A stretch of 21,076 nucleotides of DNA from Pseudomonadota bacterium (GCA_023412495.1 JAEYNP010000050.1:1-21076); one strand, 5' to 3'; positions 7,782 through 15,548 are shown, counted from the stretch's first letter. Made by a program: numbers and translations. Notes: a model not told the origin generated them from the sequence alone.

Positions 7782-8009
7782 ATGTCTATTATCAGAGCAT
7801 TGGCCCTGGATCTGTATAAGGCCCAGCAGGCGGTGGCGAAGTTGGAGAAAACAATTGCCGGTGCCGCTCCTGTGGAAAAAGAGACTCTCATCCGGGAATT
7901 GCGCGCGGCGCAGAAGGAAGTGGAGATGCTCCGGAAAATGCTGGACGGCAAAAAGGAATCCGGCTTGCCAGGCAGGAAGTCCTCCATGTTCGGGGGCTTT
8001 AATATCTAG
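7782..8009 (+). CDS. Small coiled-coil protein of unknown function
   Basis: This 75-aa ORF has an ATG start preceded by a purine-rich AGAGAAGAGAA stretch that could serve as ribosome binding site. The middle (about residues 10-57) is one long amphipathic helix with heptad-like leucine and isoleucine spacing and many E/K/R residues, so a coiled coil is likely. It is followed by a glycine-rich tail ending in FGGFNI. There is no signal peptide, membrane segment or cysteine. It is not recognised as a named family. It sits alone between a long inverted repeat and a hairpin-rich convergent spacer. Start, codon choice and clean helix pattern favour a real gene, but its small size leaves doubt. Confidence 0.6.
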   Translation: MSIIRALALDLYKAQQAVAKLEKTIAGAAPVEKETLIRELRAAQKEVEMLRKMLDGKKESGLPGRKSSMFGGFNI

Positions 8010-8165
8010 TGCGGGCTTACGCCCGCAACCCAAGGGGGTGTTATCCCCTCCTACAGCAGAGGGACTCTTTTCAGTGCCCCCTTGAGGAGTATAAGTACCT
8101 TCACCAAATTCGTTCTTAAAAAGCAAGAAACGAATTTCTAAGGTACTAAGGTAAAGGCGACTGTC
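8010..8165. repeat. Convergent spacer with three hairpins
   Basis: The spacer sits between the plus-strand small ORF and the end of folE2. It contains TGCGGGC/GCCCGCA (8010-8016 with 8021-8027, loop TTAC), CAAGGGGG/CCCCCTTG (8031-8038 with 8077-8084), and a larger inverted repeat at 8094-8147. The last is built from AGTACCTT/AAGGTACT and AAATTCGTT/AACGAATTT. None is followed by a good run of T on either strand, so they are not classic intrinsic terminators, though they may block readthrough from both sides. Confidence 0.65.
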
Positions 8166-8903
8166 TCAGCGGACCTCGTCGCTGTCAACGTAGGCGTAGG
8201 CGCTGTGCTTGTGGATCGATTCGAAACTCTCGACCCCGGCGGAGAACCAGGTGATGTTTTCGTCGGCCAGGGCCGAGACGGCGACCTTTCGCACCACATC
8301 CTCGACGAACATCGGGTTGTTGTAGGCCTTTTCCGTCACATACTTCTCATCCGGGCGTTTCAGTAGGGCGTATACCTCGCAGGAGGCCGATTTTTCGATC
8401 AGTTCGATCAGATCTTCCACCCAAATGAAATTCTTGAATTTGACATTGAGGGTAACTTCCGCCCGCTGATTGTGGGCTCCGCAGTTGCTGATCTCCTTGG
8501 AGCAGGGGCAGAGGGTGGTGACCGGGACGGTGACGGAAAGGATGAAGCCTTCGTCGTCGCCGACCCCACCCGAGAAGGTGCAGGTATATTCCATGAGGCT
8601 GTGGGTGTCGGTGACCGGGGCCCGTTTGCCGAGAAAATAGGGGAAGGTCATCTCCAGGCGGACGCTCTTGGCCTGCAGGCCGTCTTTCAGACGGGCGAGT
8701 ATCTTCCTGAAACTGGTGACGGACAACTCGCTGAGATAGTGGTTGAGAATGGAGGTGAAGGTTTCGACGCAGTTGTCCCGGTTGCTTTCCAGGAGCCGGG
8801 CCTGCATACAGATGGTGGCGATGGTGTTTTGCAGCCCGCCGCTCTTTTCCTTGACTTTGACCGGAGCCTTGAGACCTTTTAAACCGACTGTCTGAATGTA
8901 CAT
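8166..8903 (-). CDS. folE2: GTP cyclohydrolase FolE2 (type IB)
   Basis: FolE2 converts GTP to 7,8-dihydroneopterin triphosphate, the first step of folate and queuosine-type pterin synthesis; the metal at its active site can be zinc, manganese or iron. The hallmark block TTLCPCSKEISNCGAHNQR is present, with Cys132 and His144 as likely metal and catalytic residues. The N-terminus begins at MYIQTVGLKGL, corresponding to the VGVKGL strand of the family, so the usual short upstream extension is missing. I chose the ATG at 8903 (245 aa). A TTG at 8915, nearer AAGGA, is an alternative adding four residues. It is a single gene on the minus strand, facing away from the hslR-pur cluster. In some bacteria folE2 is zinc-regulated, but no convincing Zur box is seen. 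Confidence 0.95.
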   Translation of the reverse strand: MYIQTVGLKGLKAPVKVKEKSGGLQNTIATICMQARLLESNRDNCVETFTSILNHYLSELSVTSFRKILARLKDGLQAKSVRLEMTFPYFLGKRAPVTDTHSLMEYTCTFSGGVGDDEGFILSVTVPVTTLCPCSKEISNCGAHNQRAEVTLNVKFKNFIWVEDLIELIEKSASCEVYALLKRPDEKYVTEKAYNNPMFVEDVVRKVAVSALADENITWFSAGVESFESIHKHSAYAYVDSDEVR

Positions 8904-9201
8904 TGTCCCGCCCAAACGTCCTTATAGTATATCGACACAACAGCAGATCATCTCTCGGCTGCGGAGCACGTTCCGGAACTCCGCAGACCCGGTTCCGGTC
9001 GGCTGGAAACGATTCCTCATTACTCCTTTTGTAGCTGTTATACAATATCTTTTGCCGGAATGGCCGAAACAGTCCGGAAAATTCATGCGTTTCGTGACAA
9101 ATCGGTGTATTCTTGACCTCTTTGGTGCCTGGGAAAGTCTTCTTCGAATTAAGAGGGGATCTTGTAAGGCACTTCTCTCCCTGGCGGGGGATCAGGAGAA
9201 G
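8904..9201. promoter_or_regulatory. Divergent spacer between folE2 and hslR
   Basis: About 300 nt without a gene. It contains a perfect 8-bp inverted repeat, CTGCGGAG/CTCCGCAG (8959-8966 with 8979-8986, 12-nt loop), which would sit in the folE2 leader, and TACAAT- and TTGACC-like promoter fragments without good partners. AGGAG just before the hslR ATG at 9202 is the likely ribosome binding site. The open frame running through the spacer into hslR has no recognisable protein character. Confidence 0.5.
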
Positions 9202-9597
9202 ATGGAAAGCAATACCGAATCGATCAGACTTGATAAGTGGTTGTGGGCCGCGCGTTTTTTCAAGACCCGCTCGATGGCCACCCAGGCGGTGAACGGCGGC
9301 AAGGTCCATATCAACGGCAACCGGACCAAGGCGGCCCACGACGTGAAGATCGGCGACCGGCTGGATATCAGCATCGGGCCGGTCGAGTTTCACATCACGG
9401 TGCTGGGCGTTGCCAAATTCCGGCGGCCGGCCCCGGAGGCGAGGCTCCTCTACGTCGAATCGGAGCAGAGTATCAAGGCCCGGGAGGAGCAGCGGGAACT
9501 GAGGCGGCTTTCCGGAGCCGGTTTCACCGCCCCGGCCGGCAAACCTGGCAAGCGCGATCGGCGGAAGATTTTGTCGTTTACCAGAAAAGGGAAATAG
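9202..9597 (+). CDS. hslR: Heat-shock protein 15-like S4-domain RNA-binding protein
   Basis: The 131-aa product opens with RLDKWLWAARFFKTRSMA and continues through GKVHINGNRTKAAHDVKIGD, the S4 RNA-binding fold (about residues 9-65). A basic tail follows, ending in RKILSFTRKGK. This is the length and arrangement of E. coli Hsp15 (133 aa), which binds stalled 50S subunits carrying peptidyl-tRNA and helps recycle them. The start at 9202 was chosen because AGGAG precedes it and the S4 fold begins directly after; the longer open frame from 8896 adds unlikely sequence. It leads the purH-purN-pyrR cluster, with 9 nt to the next start. Confidence 0.93.
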   Translation: MESNTESIRLDKWLWAARFFKTRSMATQAVNGGKVHINGNRTKAAHDVKIGDRLDISIGPVEFHITVLGVAKFRRPAPEARLLYVESEQSIKAREEQRELRRLSGAGFTAPAGKPGKRDRRKILSFTRKGK

Positions 9598-9606
9598 GAG
9601 TTGCGC

Positions 9607-10227
9607 ATGGCGAAGATAGAAAGGGCGCTCATCAGTCTGACCGATAAATCCGGGATCGAAGGTTTCGCCGGAGAGTTGGCAAAGCTTGGCATTGAATTGC
9701 TGTCCACCGGCGGGACGGCGAAGAAACTGCGGGAGGCGGGCCTTGCCGTCACCGACGTTTCCGAGTTCACCGGTTTTCCGGAGATGCTGGACGGCCGGGT
9801 GAAGACCCTGCACCCGAAGGTGCACGGCGGAATCCTCAACCAACGGGCCAATTCCGAGCACCGCAAACAATGCGCCGAACATGGCCTGAAGAATATAGAT
9901 CTCATCGCCGTCAACCTCTACGCCTTCGAGAAGACGGTGGCCGACCCCAACTGCAGCCTGGCCGACGCCATAGAAAATATCGATATAGGCGGTCCGACCA
10001 TGCTGCGGGCGGCGGCCAAGAATTTTCACGATGTGACGGTGATCGTCGATCCGGCCGACTACCCCCAGGTCCTGAAGGAAATCAATGATTCGGGCAACAC
10101 CACGCTGACGACCAGATTCATGCTGATGAAAAAGGTCTACGCCCTCACCGCCGCCTACGATACGGCGATCTCGCGCTGGCTGCAGCAGGTCGATGTGGCT
10201 GCCAACAGTTATTTTTCGGGGGAATAA
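9607..10227 (+). CDS. purH: Stand-alone IMP cyclohydrolase (N-terminal half of PurH)
   Basis: This catalyses the last step of purine synthesis, closing FAICAR to IMP. The 206-aa protein is the MGS-like domain of Pur[32 protein letters not shown], then [16 protein letters not shown] and NLYAFEKTV with [17 protein letters not shown]. It stops at a normal TAA exactly where the bifunctional enzyme would continue into the AICAR formyltransferase domain. That ~300-residue domain is absent, and the following gene is purN, not the missing half. The short length appears genuine: there is a clean stop, then a 3-nt gap to the next ribosome-coupled gene. GGAG six bases before ATG 9607 supports the start over the TTG at 9601. 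AICAR formylation must be encoded elsewhere (PurP or a separate domain). Confidence 0.93.
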   Translation: MAKIERALISLTDKSGIEGFAGELAKLGIELLSTGGTAKKLREAGLAVTDVSEFTGFPEMLDGRVKTLHPKVHGGILNQRANSEHRKQCAEHGLKNIDLIAVNLYAFEKTVADPNCSLADAIENIDIGGPTMLRAAAKNFHDVTVIVDPADYPQVLKEINDSGNTTLTTRFMLMKKVYALTAAYDTAISRWLQQVDVAANSYFSGE

Positions 10228-10230
10228 ACA

Positions 10231-10812
10231 ATGCTGAACATGGCTGTGCTGCTGTCCGGCAGCGGCCGGACCCTGGACAACTTTCACGAGCGGATCGGCA
10301 AGGGGATTCTTGCCGGCAAGATCCAGGTCGTGGTATCGAACGTCCGTGACGTGCTGGGGCTGAAAAAAGCGGAAAAGTACGGCTATCCCGCCTTTTATGC
10401 AAAGGACAACGACGGGATCAACCGCATCCTCGCCGACTACCAGATCGATATCGTCTGCCTTGCCGGTTACCTGAAACTTTACACGCCGCCGCAGGAGCTC
10501 TCGCGAGCGGTGATCAACATTCATCCCGCGCTCATCCCCAGCTTCTGCGGGGAGGGCTTTTACGGCCATCATGTGCACGAGGCGGTCAAGGCCCGGGGTT
10601 GCACGGTGAGCGGCTGCACCGTCCATTTCGCCGACGAACGGTATGACGAGGGGCCGATCATCCTGCAGAAGTGTGTGGATCTCGCGTACGAGGACAATCC
10701 CGAGACCATCGCCGCAAAGGTCTTCGCCGTCGAGTGCGAGGCCTTCCCCGAGGCGATCAACCGGGTCGACGAGCGGGGCATAGATTTCTTCTGGAAGAGG
10801 GTGGGACTGTGA
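10231..10812 (+). CDS. purN: Phosphoribosylglycinamide formyltransferase PurN
   Basis: PurN transfers the formyl group of 10-formyl-THF to GAR in the third step of purine synthesis. The 193-aa protein has LLSGSGRTLDN at the phosphate-binding N-terminus and the folate-binding core CLAGYLKL. The catalytic residues are Asn96 and His98 in VINIHPALIPSF and Asp139 in ERYDEGPIILQ. The loop after NIHP reads FCGEGFYGHHVHEA instead of the shorter loop with a GLHTH-type motif, marking a divergent but recognisable branch of the family. It starts 3 nt after the IMP cyclohydrolase stop and overlaps pyrR by 4 nt (GTGA), so translation is coupled on both sides. Confidence 0.93.
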   Translation: MLNMAVLLSGSGRTLDNFHERIGKGILAGKIQVVVSNVRDVLGLKKAEKYGYPAFYAKDNDGINRILADYQIDIVCLAGYLKLYTPPQELSRAVINIHPALIPSFCGEGFYGHHVHEAVKARGCTVSGCTVHFADERYDEGPIILQKCVDLAYEDNPETIAAKVFAVECEAFPEAINRVDERGIDFFWKRVGL

Positions 10813-11345
10813 CCAACAGCAAGCGAGTGATCATGGCGGCCCAGGATATCGACCTGGCCATTCAGCGGATCTCTTTACAGATCCTTGAGAAAAATCACGG
10901 GCGCGGCCAAATCGCGGTGGTCGGCATCCACACCTGCGGGGTCTATGTGGCGAAAAGAATCCACGATGAAATCGAAAAACAGACCGGGAGCAGCGTGCCC
11001 TTCGGGGCCCTCGATATCAACCTCTACCGGGACGACTGGAGCCTGATCAGCCAGAACCCCGTCGTCAAGACCACCGCCATCGCCTTCGACGTCGACAACA
11101 CCCATCTCATCCTGGTCGACGACGTCATCTTCACCGGGCGGACCATCCGGGCGGCCATGGACGCCATCATGGATTACGGCCGGCCGGAAACCATCCAGCT
11201 GGCCGCCCTGGTCGATCGGGGCGGGCGGGAGCTGCCCATCCAGCCCGACTTCACCGGCATGGTGGCCGGTATCCAGGACAACGAGCGGATCAATGTCGTG
11301 CTGGATGAAAGGGGCGCCGGCGGTGAGGTGGTCATCGAAAGCTGA
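10809..11345 (+). CDS. pyrR: PyrR uracil phosphoribosyltransferase / pyr attenuation regulator
   Basis: PyrR binds UMP and leader RNA to attenuate pyrimidine genes and has uracil phosphoribosyltransferase activity. The 178-aa product begins KRVIMAAQDIDLAIQRIS, as the family does, and carries the PRPP-binding signature LILVDDVIFTGRTIRAAMD (about 100-118) and the LVDRGGRELPIQPDF segment. The GTG at 10809 overlaps the purN stop as GTGA; the ATG at 10833 would remove the conserved KRVI start. It is last in a purine-type cluster with no pyr genes beside it and no recognisable PyrR-binding leader in this window. It may therefore act elsewhere or serve mainly as a salvage enzyme. Confidence 0.94.
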   Translation: MTNSKRVIMAAQDIDLAIQRISLQILEKNHGRGQIAVVGIHTCGVYVAKRIHDEIEKQTGSSVPFGALDINLYRDDWSLISQNPVVKTTAIAFDVDNTHLILVDDVIFTGRTIRAAMDAIMDYGRPETIQLAALVDRGGRELPIQPDFTGMVAGIQDNERINVVLDERGAGGEVVIES

Positions 11346-11476
11346 TGGCGGCTGTGGCCCGGATTTCTCACCAGCCGAGGTTGCCGTGTATGCGAGGCGC
11401 GAAGCTTGGGGCTATAGTCTGCCTATGCACAAAGCTTCCGCAACGCTGCAGACGCGGTGAGATCGGCTGGCCCTGG

Positions 11477-11562
11477 TGAACATTGTGTATGATCCAGATG
11501 AAAGAAATATAGATTTTAATGCATTGAACTGTCGAAACTTTGGAAAATCTACACAATGTTCA
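11477..11562. repeat. 13-bp perfect inverted repeat spanning the U32 gene start
   Basis: TGAACATTGTGTA (11477-11489) is perfectly complementary to TACACAATGTTCA (11550-11562), with 60 nt between. The right arm lies in codons 4-8 of the U32 gene, so the TTG start (11540) falls in the loop. It could be an RNA stem controlling initiation, a protein operator pair or chance. The intervening stretch is AT-rich. Confidence 0.75.
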
Positions 11563-13753
11563 TGAGAAATCCGGGGTAGAACTCCTTGCCCCTGTCGGCA
11601 GCGTCGAGACCTTCCGGGCGGCTCTGGACGGGGGGGCCGACGCGATATATGTTGGCGCCCCGGGCTTTAATGCCAGAAACCTGGCGCGGGACCTGCGCCT
11701 GGAAGAGATAGCGGCGATGATCCGCCACTGCCGGGGCCTTGGTAAAAAACTCTATGTGGCGGCCAACAGCCTGGTGCTGGAGAAGGAACTGCCGATCCTC
11801 ATCGAAAACCTGGCCCTTCTCCAGGAACTGCAGCCCGACGGCCTGATCGTCCAGGACCTGGGGCTCATCCATCTCGCCCGCAAGTATTTCCCGAAGCTCG
11901 AGCTGCACGCCTCGACCCTGATGCTCGCCCACAACTCCGACGCCGTCCGTTTCCTCGGCGAACTTGGCTGCAAACGGGTGGTGCTGGCCCGTGAGCTGAC
12001 GCTCAAGGAAATCCGGACCATCGTCGCAAAAAGGGGCGACGTGGAGATCGAGGTTTTCATCCACGGCGCCATGTGCTTTTCCTATTCCGGACTTTGCCTC
12101 TTCTCCTCCTATCTCGGCGGTAAGAGCGGCTTGCGCGGCAGGTGCGTGCAGCCGTGCCGGAGGGCCTACACCGTTGCCGGGAAGGGGCGAGGCCGGGAAG
12201 GCAAGCCCGATTCCGCCCGGTATCTCTTCTCGATGAACGACCTCAGCGGCCTTGAGGTCCTGCCGGAGTTGGTGGAGGCGGGCATCAGCTCTCTCAAGAT
12301 CGAAGGCCGCCTGCGCTCCGCCCACTATGTGAAAAATATAGCCAGCGCCTACCGGCTCATGCTCGATGCCGCCCCCGAGGGACGGGACAAGGCCCTCGCC
12401 GAGGCGAAGGTGCTTGCGGCTGCGGCAATGAGCCGTAAGACCTCCACCGGCTATTTCCTGTCGCCTCAGCCACCCGAGGCTATCACCCCCTTTCACTCGG
12501 GGAACATGGGCATCCATCTCGGCCGCTTTTCGGCGACCAAGACGGCGGGCGACCAGCAGATCTGCCGCTTCGTCGTCAAGGCCGAGTTGGCGGTGGGCGA
12601 CCGCCTGCGGCTGCACCAGGAGCCGAGCGGCGAGCGAACTGCCTTCCGGCTGAGGACCCTTTTTGTCGGCGGGGTGCCGCAGGGAATCGCCCCGGCAGGC
12701 AGCAAGGTGTCGATCGCCTTGCCGGACGACTGGCAGCCCCGGCCGGGCCTTGTCGAGGTCTACAAGATCGACAGTGCGCCCGGGGCTTTGGCTGACGGCA
12801 GCGGCATTCCCGATCTTGCGTCAATTGGCAGGGAAATAGCCGGGATGCGGAAAAAGCTTGCCAGAGGAGTTGAAAAACTCGTGGCAAATGTATGTGGTAC
12901 AGTTGAAAATGCGGCTGCTGAAACGAGAGGGAAAGGCGGTCCGTCTCCCCACCGGGGTCCGAAGGGCGGTCCCGGCCTCGAGTTGTGGCTGAAGACCGAT
13001 TCCGTCAAGACCCTGCTGGCGGATCTTCCCTTTGCCCCCGATAGATTCCTGCTGGGCTTCGAGAAACAGCTGCTCGGCCAGGTCGGCAGGATCAGGACCG
13101 GCTTGGGCAAAAGGGCCCGCCTGGTCACCTGGGCCCTGCCGCCGCTCATCATGGAGGGGGACCTCGCGCAGTTCAGGAAACAGATCGGTGTGCTCCTCCG
13201 CTCCGGCTTCCGCAGTTTCCAGCTCGGCCATATCAGCCAGCTCGCCCTCTTTGCCGGAGAAAAGGTCCATCTCTCTGCCGACTATACCTTGAGTCTGATG
13301 AACTCCCAGGCGGTCGAACTTGTGGGCGTTCTCGGCCTGGAGCGGGCTCAGGCCGCTATCGAGCTGGACCGTGAGGCCTTGCGGTCCCTTTTGGCCGGCC
13401 GCAGGCGCGGGCAAAACATTCCCCTGGGGCTCACCGTCTACGGCACGCCGCCGCTCTATACGTCACGGCTTGCCGCCGGACACTTCCCCTACGACCGGCA
13501 GATCCTGAGTCCGAAAAACGAAGGCTATATAATCAAAAAAAAGGACGGCTTCACCCAGACCCTGCCGGACAAGCCCTTTTCCCTCCTGCCGTATCTGCCC
13601 GAGCTTCGGGAGATGGGGATCGGCTATGTGGTGGTCGACGTCTCGGGAGGCTTGTCCGTCTCGCGCCATCTCCAGGAACTGCAGGAACGGCTCTCGGGTG
13701 CCGGCAGGTACGGCAAGCTGCCGACCTTCAACTATCTAGGCAGGCTGGAGTAG
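11540..13753 (+). CDS. Peptidase U32-family protein (RlhA-like, rRNA/tRNA hydroxylation branch)
   Basis: This 737-aa protein starts with the U32 opening VELLAPVGSVETFRAALDGGADAIYVG and holds the family signature EVFIHGAMCFSYSGLC followed by RGRCVQPCRRAY (about residues 170-215). Those cysteines probably bind a cluster. The rest matches the long U32 form with a DUF3656-like middle and C-terminal region, as in E. coli RlhA (hydroxylation of 23S rRNA C2501), rather than the short TrhP/YhbU forms. The older protease label is not well supported for such proteins. The only in-frame start is TTG at 11540; an in-frame TGA lies 15 nt upstream (11525-11527) and no ATG occurs before the conserved region. 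No strong Shine-Dalgarno is seen. It ends 10 nt before the convergent cNMP-binding gene. Confidence 0.9.
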   Translation: MENLHNVHEKSGVELLAPVGSVETFRAALDGGADAIYVGAPGFNARNLARDLRLEEIAAMIRHCRGLGKKLYVAANSLVLEKELPILIENLALLQELQPDGLIVQDLGLIHLARKYFPKLELHASTLMLAHNSDAVRFLGELGCKRVVLARELTLKEIRTIVAKRGDVEIEVFIHGAMCFSYSGLCLFSSYLGGKSGLRGRCVQPCRRAYTVAGKGRGREGKPDSARYLFSMNDLSGLEVLPELVEAGISSLKIEGRLRSAHYVKNIASAYRLMLDAAPEGRDKALAEAKVLAAAAMSRKTSTGYFLSPQPPEAITPFHSGNMGIHLGRFSATKTAGDQQICRFVVKAELAVGDRLRLHQEPSGERTAFRLRTLFVGGVPQGIAPAGSKVSIALPDDWQPRPGLVEVYKIDSAPGALADGSGIPDLASIGREIAGMRKKLARGVEKLVANVCGTVENAAAETRGKGGPSPHRGPKGGPGLELWLKTDSVKTLLADLPFAPDRFLLGFEKQLLGQVGRIRTGLGKRARLVTWALPPLIMEGDLAQFRKQIGVLLRSGFRSFQLGHISQLALFAGEKVHLSADYTLSLMNSQAVELVGVLGLERAQAAIELDREALRSLLAGRRRGQNIPLGLTVYGTPPLYTSRLAAGHFPYDRQILSPKNEGYIIKKKDGFTQTLPDKPFSLLPYLPELREMGIGYVVVDVSGGLSVSRHLQELQERLSGAGRYGKLPTFNYLGRLE

Positions 13754-13763
13754 GTCCGCGAGA

Positions 13764-14879
13764 TCAACCTCTTCCCGCCGGAGCAGTACCTTTCTGGGGC
13801 CTTCCCTCGTCCATGCGGCGCATGCCTTCCATGAGCAGCTTCATGAAGAAGCCTATTTCCGGGGTGCTGAAGTCCTCCGGGGCGATTCCGGGAGTAAATC
13901 GAAATCTTCCGGATTTCTCCTTGAGGATCTGGTAGAAGGCCAGCTCGCCGGAGATGTCGGCGTATTTCGCCTTGATCAGCGCCCCCTGGCGAAAGGAAAA
14001 GCGGGCGGTACCCCGGCTGAGGTCGGTGATGGTAAGAATACCGGTCTTGGCGTTCATATTGAGGGTTTGAAACAGCGCCTCTGCCGGAATTTCCGCAAGA
14101 TTTCCGGTCATTCCTGAGGAGAGGTCCTCAGCCCGTATCTTGTTGGACCTGTTCAGTCGCTCCGCCATGAGCCGCGAGAAGTAGAGCTGGATGGCCGGAT
14201 AGATGTCCAGGATCTTCTGGAAGTTAGGCTGGTCGATGTAGAGAATCGAACTCGGTTCCCTCACCTGAATGGTGGCATTGACCTTGTCGTTGCAGATGAG
14301 GCTCATCTCGCCGAAGACCTCGCCCTTGTCGAGGCTCGATATGATGATACCCGCGTCGTTCAACACATTGACGCTGCCGCTGACGATGATATAGAACCTG
14401 CCGCCGGGATCGCCCTTGCGGATGACGATGTCCCCGACTTTGAACTTTATCAGCCTGAAGTAGCTGATCACGGTATTGAGGTGCTTTTCCTCGATATTTT
14501 TGAAAAAAGAGAAGCTGCTCAGGAGGTGCACCATGGAGGCCAGCTCATCGGCCAGTGTGCTGTCGCTGTTTTTCAGCAGATGATCGTCCTTGCTGTGTTC
14601 GAGTTTGATGGAACCGGTACAGCCGCTGCAGCTGATCATGCACACCGGAATCTTGTCGCCGCGCTCGTACTGGATGACGAGCCTGCTGAGGTCGCCGGTG
14701 AGGATCTTGCAGATTCTCTTGGCGACGGGATATTTGACGATCGAGGTGGTTATGAATGAATTTTCGCTTTCCTTGCTGATGGGAATGGCGATTCCCGACA
14801 ATTCGAAGACATCGTTGTACTGGTAGAGCGGACAGCTGCGATTCTCCACTATTCTAAAAACGACTTTCGGAAACCCCAT
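13764..14879 (-). CDS. cNMP-binding / DUF4388 signalling protein with Cys-containing N-terminus
   Basis: The 371-aa protein has three parts. Residues 1-~95 are an unnamed domain with Cys16 and a C-x3-C-x2-C motif (Cys80, 84, 87), possibly metal-binding. Residues ~118-235 are a cyclic-nucleotide-binding domain with GDPGGRFYIIVSGSVNV and the cassette FGEMSLICNDKVNAT. The usual Arg that pairs with the cyclic phosphate is replaced by K-V, so ligand binding is uncertain. Residues ~257-355 match DUF4388 (PATAN-like), with GILTITD and GALIKAKY. There is no helix-turn-helix, so it is not a Crp/Fnr transcription factor. Such proteins in Desulfobacterota are thought to act in signal transduction or polarity; here this is inference. 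It stands alone, convergent with the U32 gene; AAGG lies 9 bases before the ATG. Confidence 0.88.
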   Translation of the reverse strand: MGFPKVVFRIVENRSCPLYQYNDVFELSGIAIPISKESENSFITTSIVKYPVAKRICKILTGDLSRLVIQYERGDKIPVCMISCSGCTGSIKLEHSKDDHLLKNSDSTLADELASMVHLLSSFSFFKNIEEKHLNTVISYFRLIKFKVGDIVIRKGDPGGRFYIIVSGSVNVLNDAGIIISSLDKGEVFGEMSLICNDKVNATIQVREPSSILYIDQPNFQKILDIYPAIQLYFSRLMAERLNRSNKIRAEDLSSGMTGNLAEIPAEALFQTLNMNAKTGILTITDLSRGTARFSFRQGALIKAKYADISGELAFYQILKEKSGRFRFTPGIAPEDFSTPEIGFFMKLLMEGMRRMDEGRPQKGTAPAGRG

Positions 14880-15192
14880 GTATGTTGGCCTTGCGAGTAA
14901 TGTTTAATTCTTCAGCGTGGCGGAATGAAAGGGATAATCGACCATTCCGAAGATCAAGCATAACCTATCGGGGCTGCTTGTGTCAAATTCGCCAAAGGTT
15001 CCGATTTTGCCCGCGATATTTTCGCCGCGCGATAATTGTTGACAGGGCTTTGATCTTCTATTATAAATTACGATCTTTCTACACATTAAGAGCTGATCCT
15101 GGGATGCAACGCGTTTTCACCCCGTGTCCCTGTGGAACAACGCTATTTGAATCAAAGACTTGAAGAGATGATATAACAGGAGGAGTATCTAC
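14880..15192. promoter_or_regulatory. rpsT upstream region and 5' leader
   Basis: The 313-nt spacer separates the divergent cNMP-binding gene from rpsT. It contains one strong plus-strand promoter (15039-15067) and a leader of about 118 nt ending in AGGAGGAG. No gene is supported. The leader could carry S20 autoregulation as known in E. coli, but I see no specific structure that proves it. Confidence 0.6.
15039..15067 (+). promoter_or_regulatory. Sigma-70-type promoter of rpsT
   Basis: TTGACA (15039-15044) matches the -35 consensus fully. A 17-nt spacer leads to TATAAA (15062-15067), five of six -10 bases. Transcription should start near 15074, giving a leader of about 118 nt before rpsT. 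This is the best promoter in the window. Confidence 0.88.
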
Positions 15193-15465
15193 GTGGCTAA
15201 TCATAAATCCGCTGCAAAAAGAAGTCGTCAGGCTCAGGATCGTCGTCTGCGCAACAGAATGAACAAAAGCAAAATGAAGACCGCAATCCATAAGCTGGAT
15301 GCGGCTGTTGCCGCGGGTTCATCCGAAGAGGCGCAGGAAGCCCTGAGAAAGGCCATTTCGGTAGTCGCAAAGACGGCCAGCAAAGGCACTATTCATAAGA
15401 AAAACGCCTCGCGGAAGATCTCGCGCCTGACCAAGCGGGTCAATGCAATGACCGCTGCAGCCTAA
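15193..15465 (+). CDS. rpsT: 30S ribosomal protein S20
   Basis: The 90-aa, strongly basic, alanine-rich helical protein begins ANHKSAAKRSRQAQDRRLRN and ends in KKNASRKISRLTKRVN, the S20 pattern. It binds 16S rRNA in the small subunit. The start codon is GTG, with a strong AGGAGGAG (15178-15185) seven bases upstream. E. coli rpsT also uses a weak start (UUG) as part of autogenous control, so the GTG here may serve a similar purpose. It forms a single-gene unit with its own promoter and terminator. Confidence 0.97.
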   Translation: MANHKSAAKRSRQAQDRRLRNRMNKSKMKTAIHKLDAAVAAGSSEEAQEALRKAISVVAKTASKGTIHKKNASRKISRLTKRVNAMTAAA

Positions 15466-15548
15466 GCCTTTGTGAAAAGTTTTTCGACCCCTGCCGCCGG
15501 GGCTGAAAATTTTTATAGCCGGCCTGCTTAAAGAGGCCGGAGAGACTG

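Noticed and set aside
9034..9052. Possible Zur box upstream of folE2
   Set aside because: The TGTTATACAATATC stretch has only one good half of the Zur palindrome; not enough to call a site.
8896..9201. N-terminal extension of hslR by about 100 residues
   Set aside because: It lacks a ribosome site, overlaps the folE2 start and adds sequence unlike any S4 protein; AGGAG supports the ATG at 9202.
8347..10626. 759-aa minus-strand open frame across folE2, hslR, purH and purN
   Set aside because: It overlaps four genes with clear family signatures, and its translation is a composition artefact of GC-rich codons.
11368..11556. 62-aa minus-strand frame upstream of the U32 gene
   Set aside because: It contains both arms of the 13-bp inverted repeat and overlaps the U32 start, with no ribosome site.
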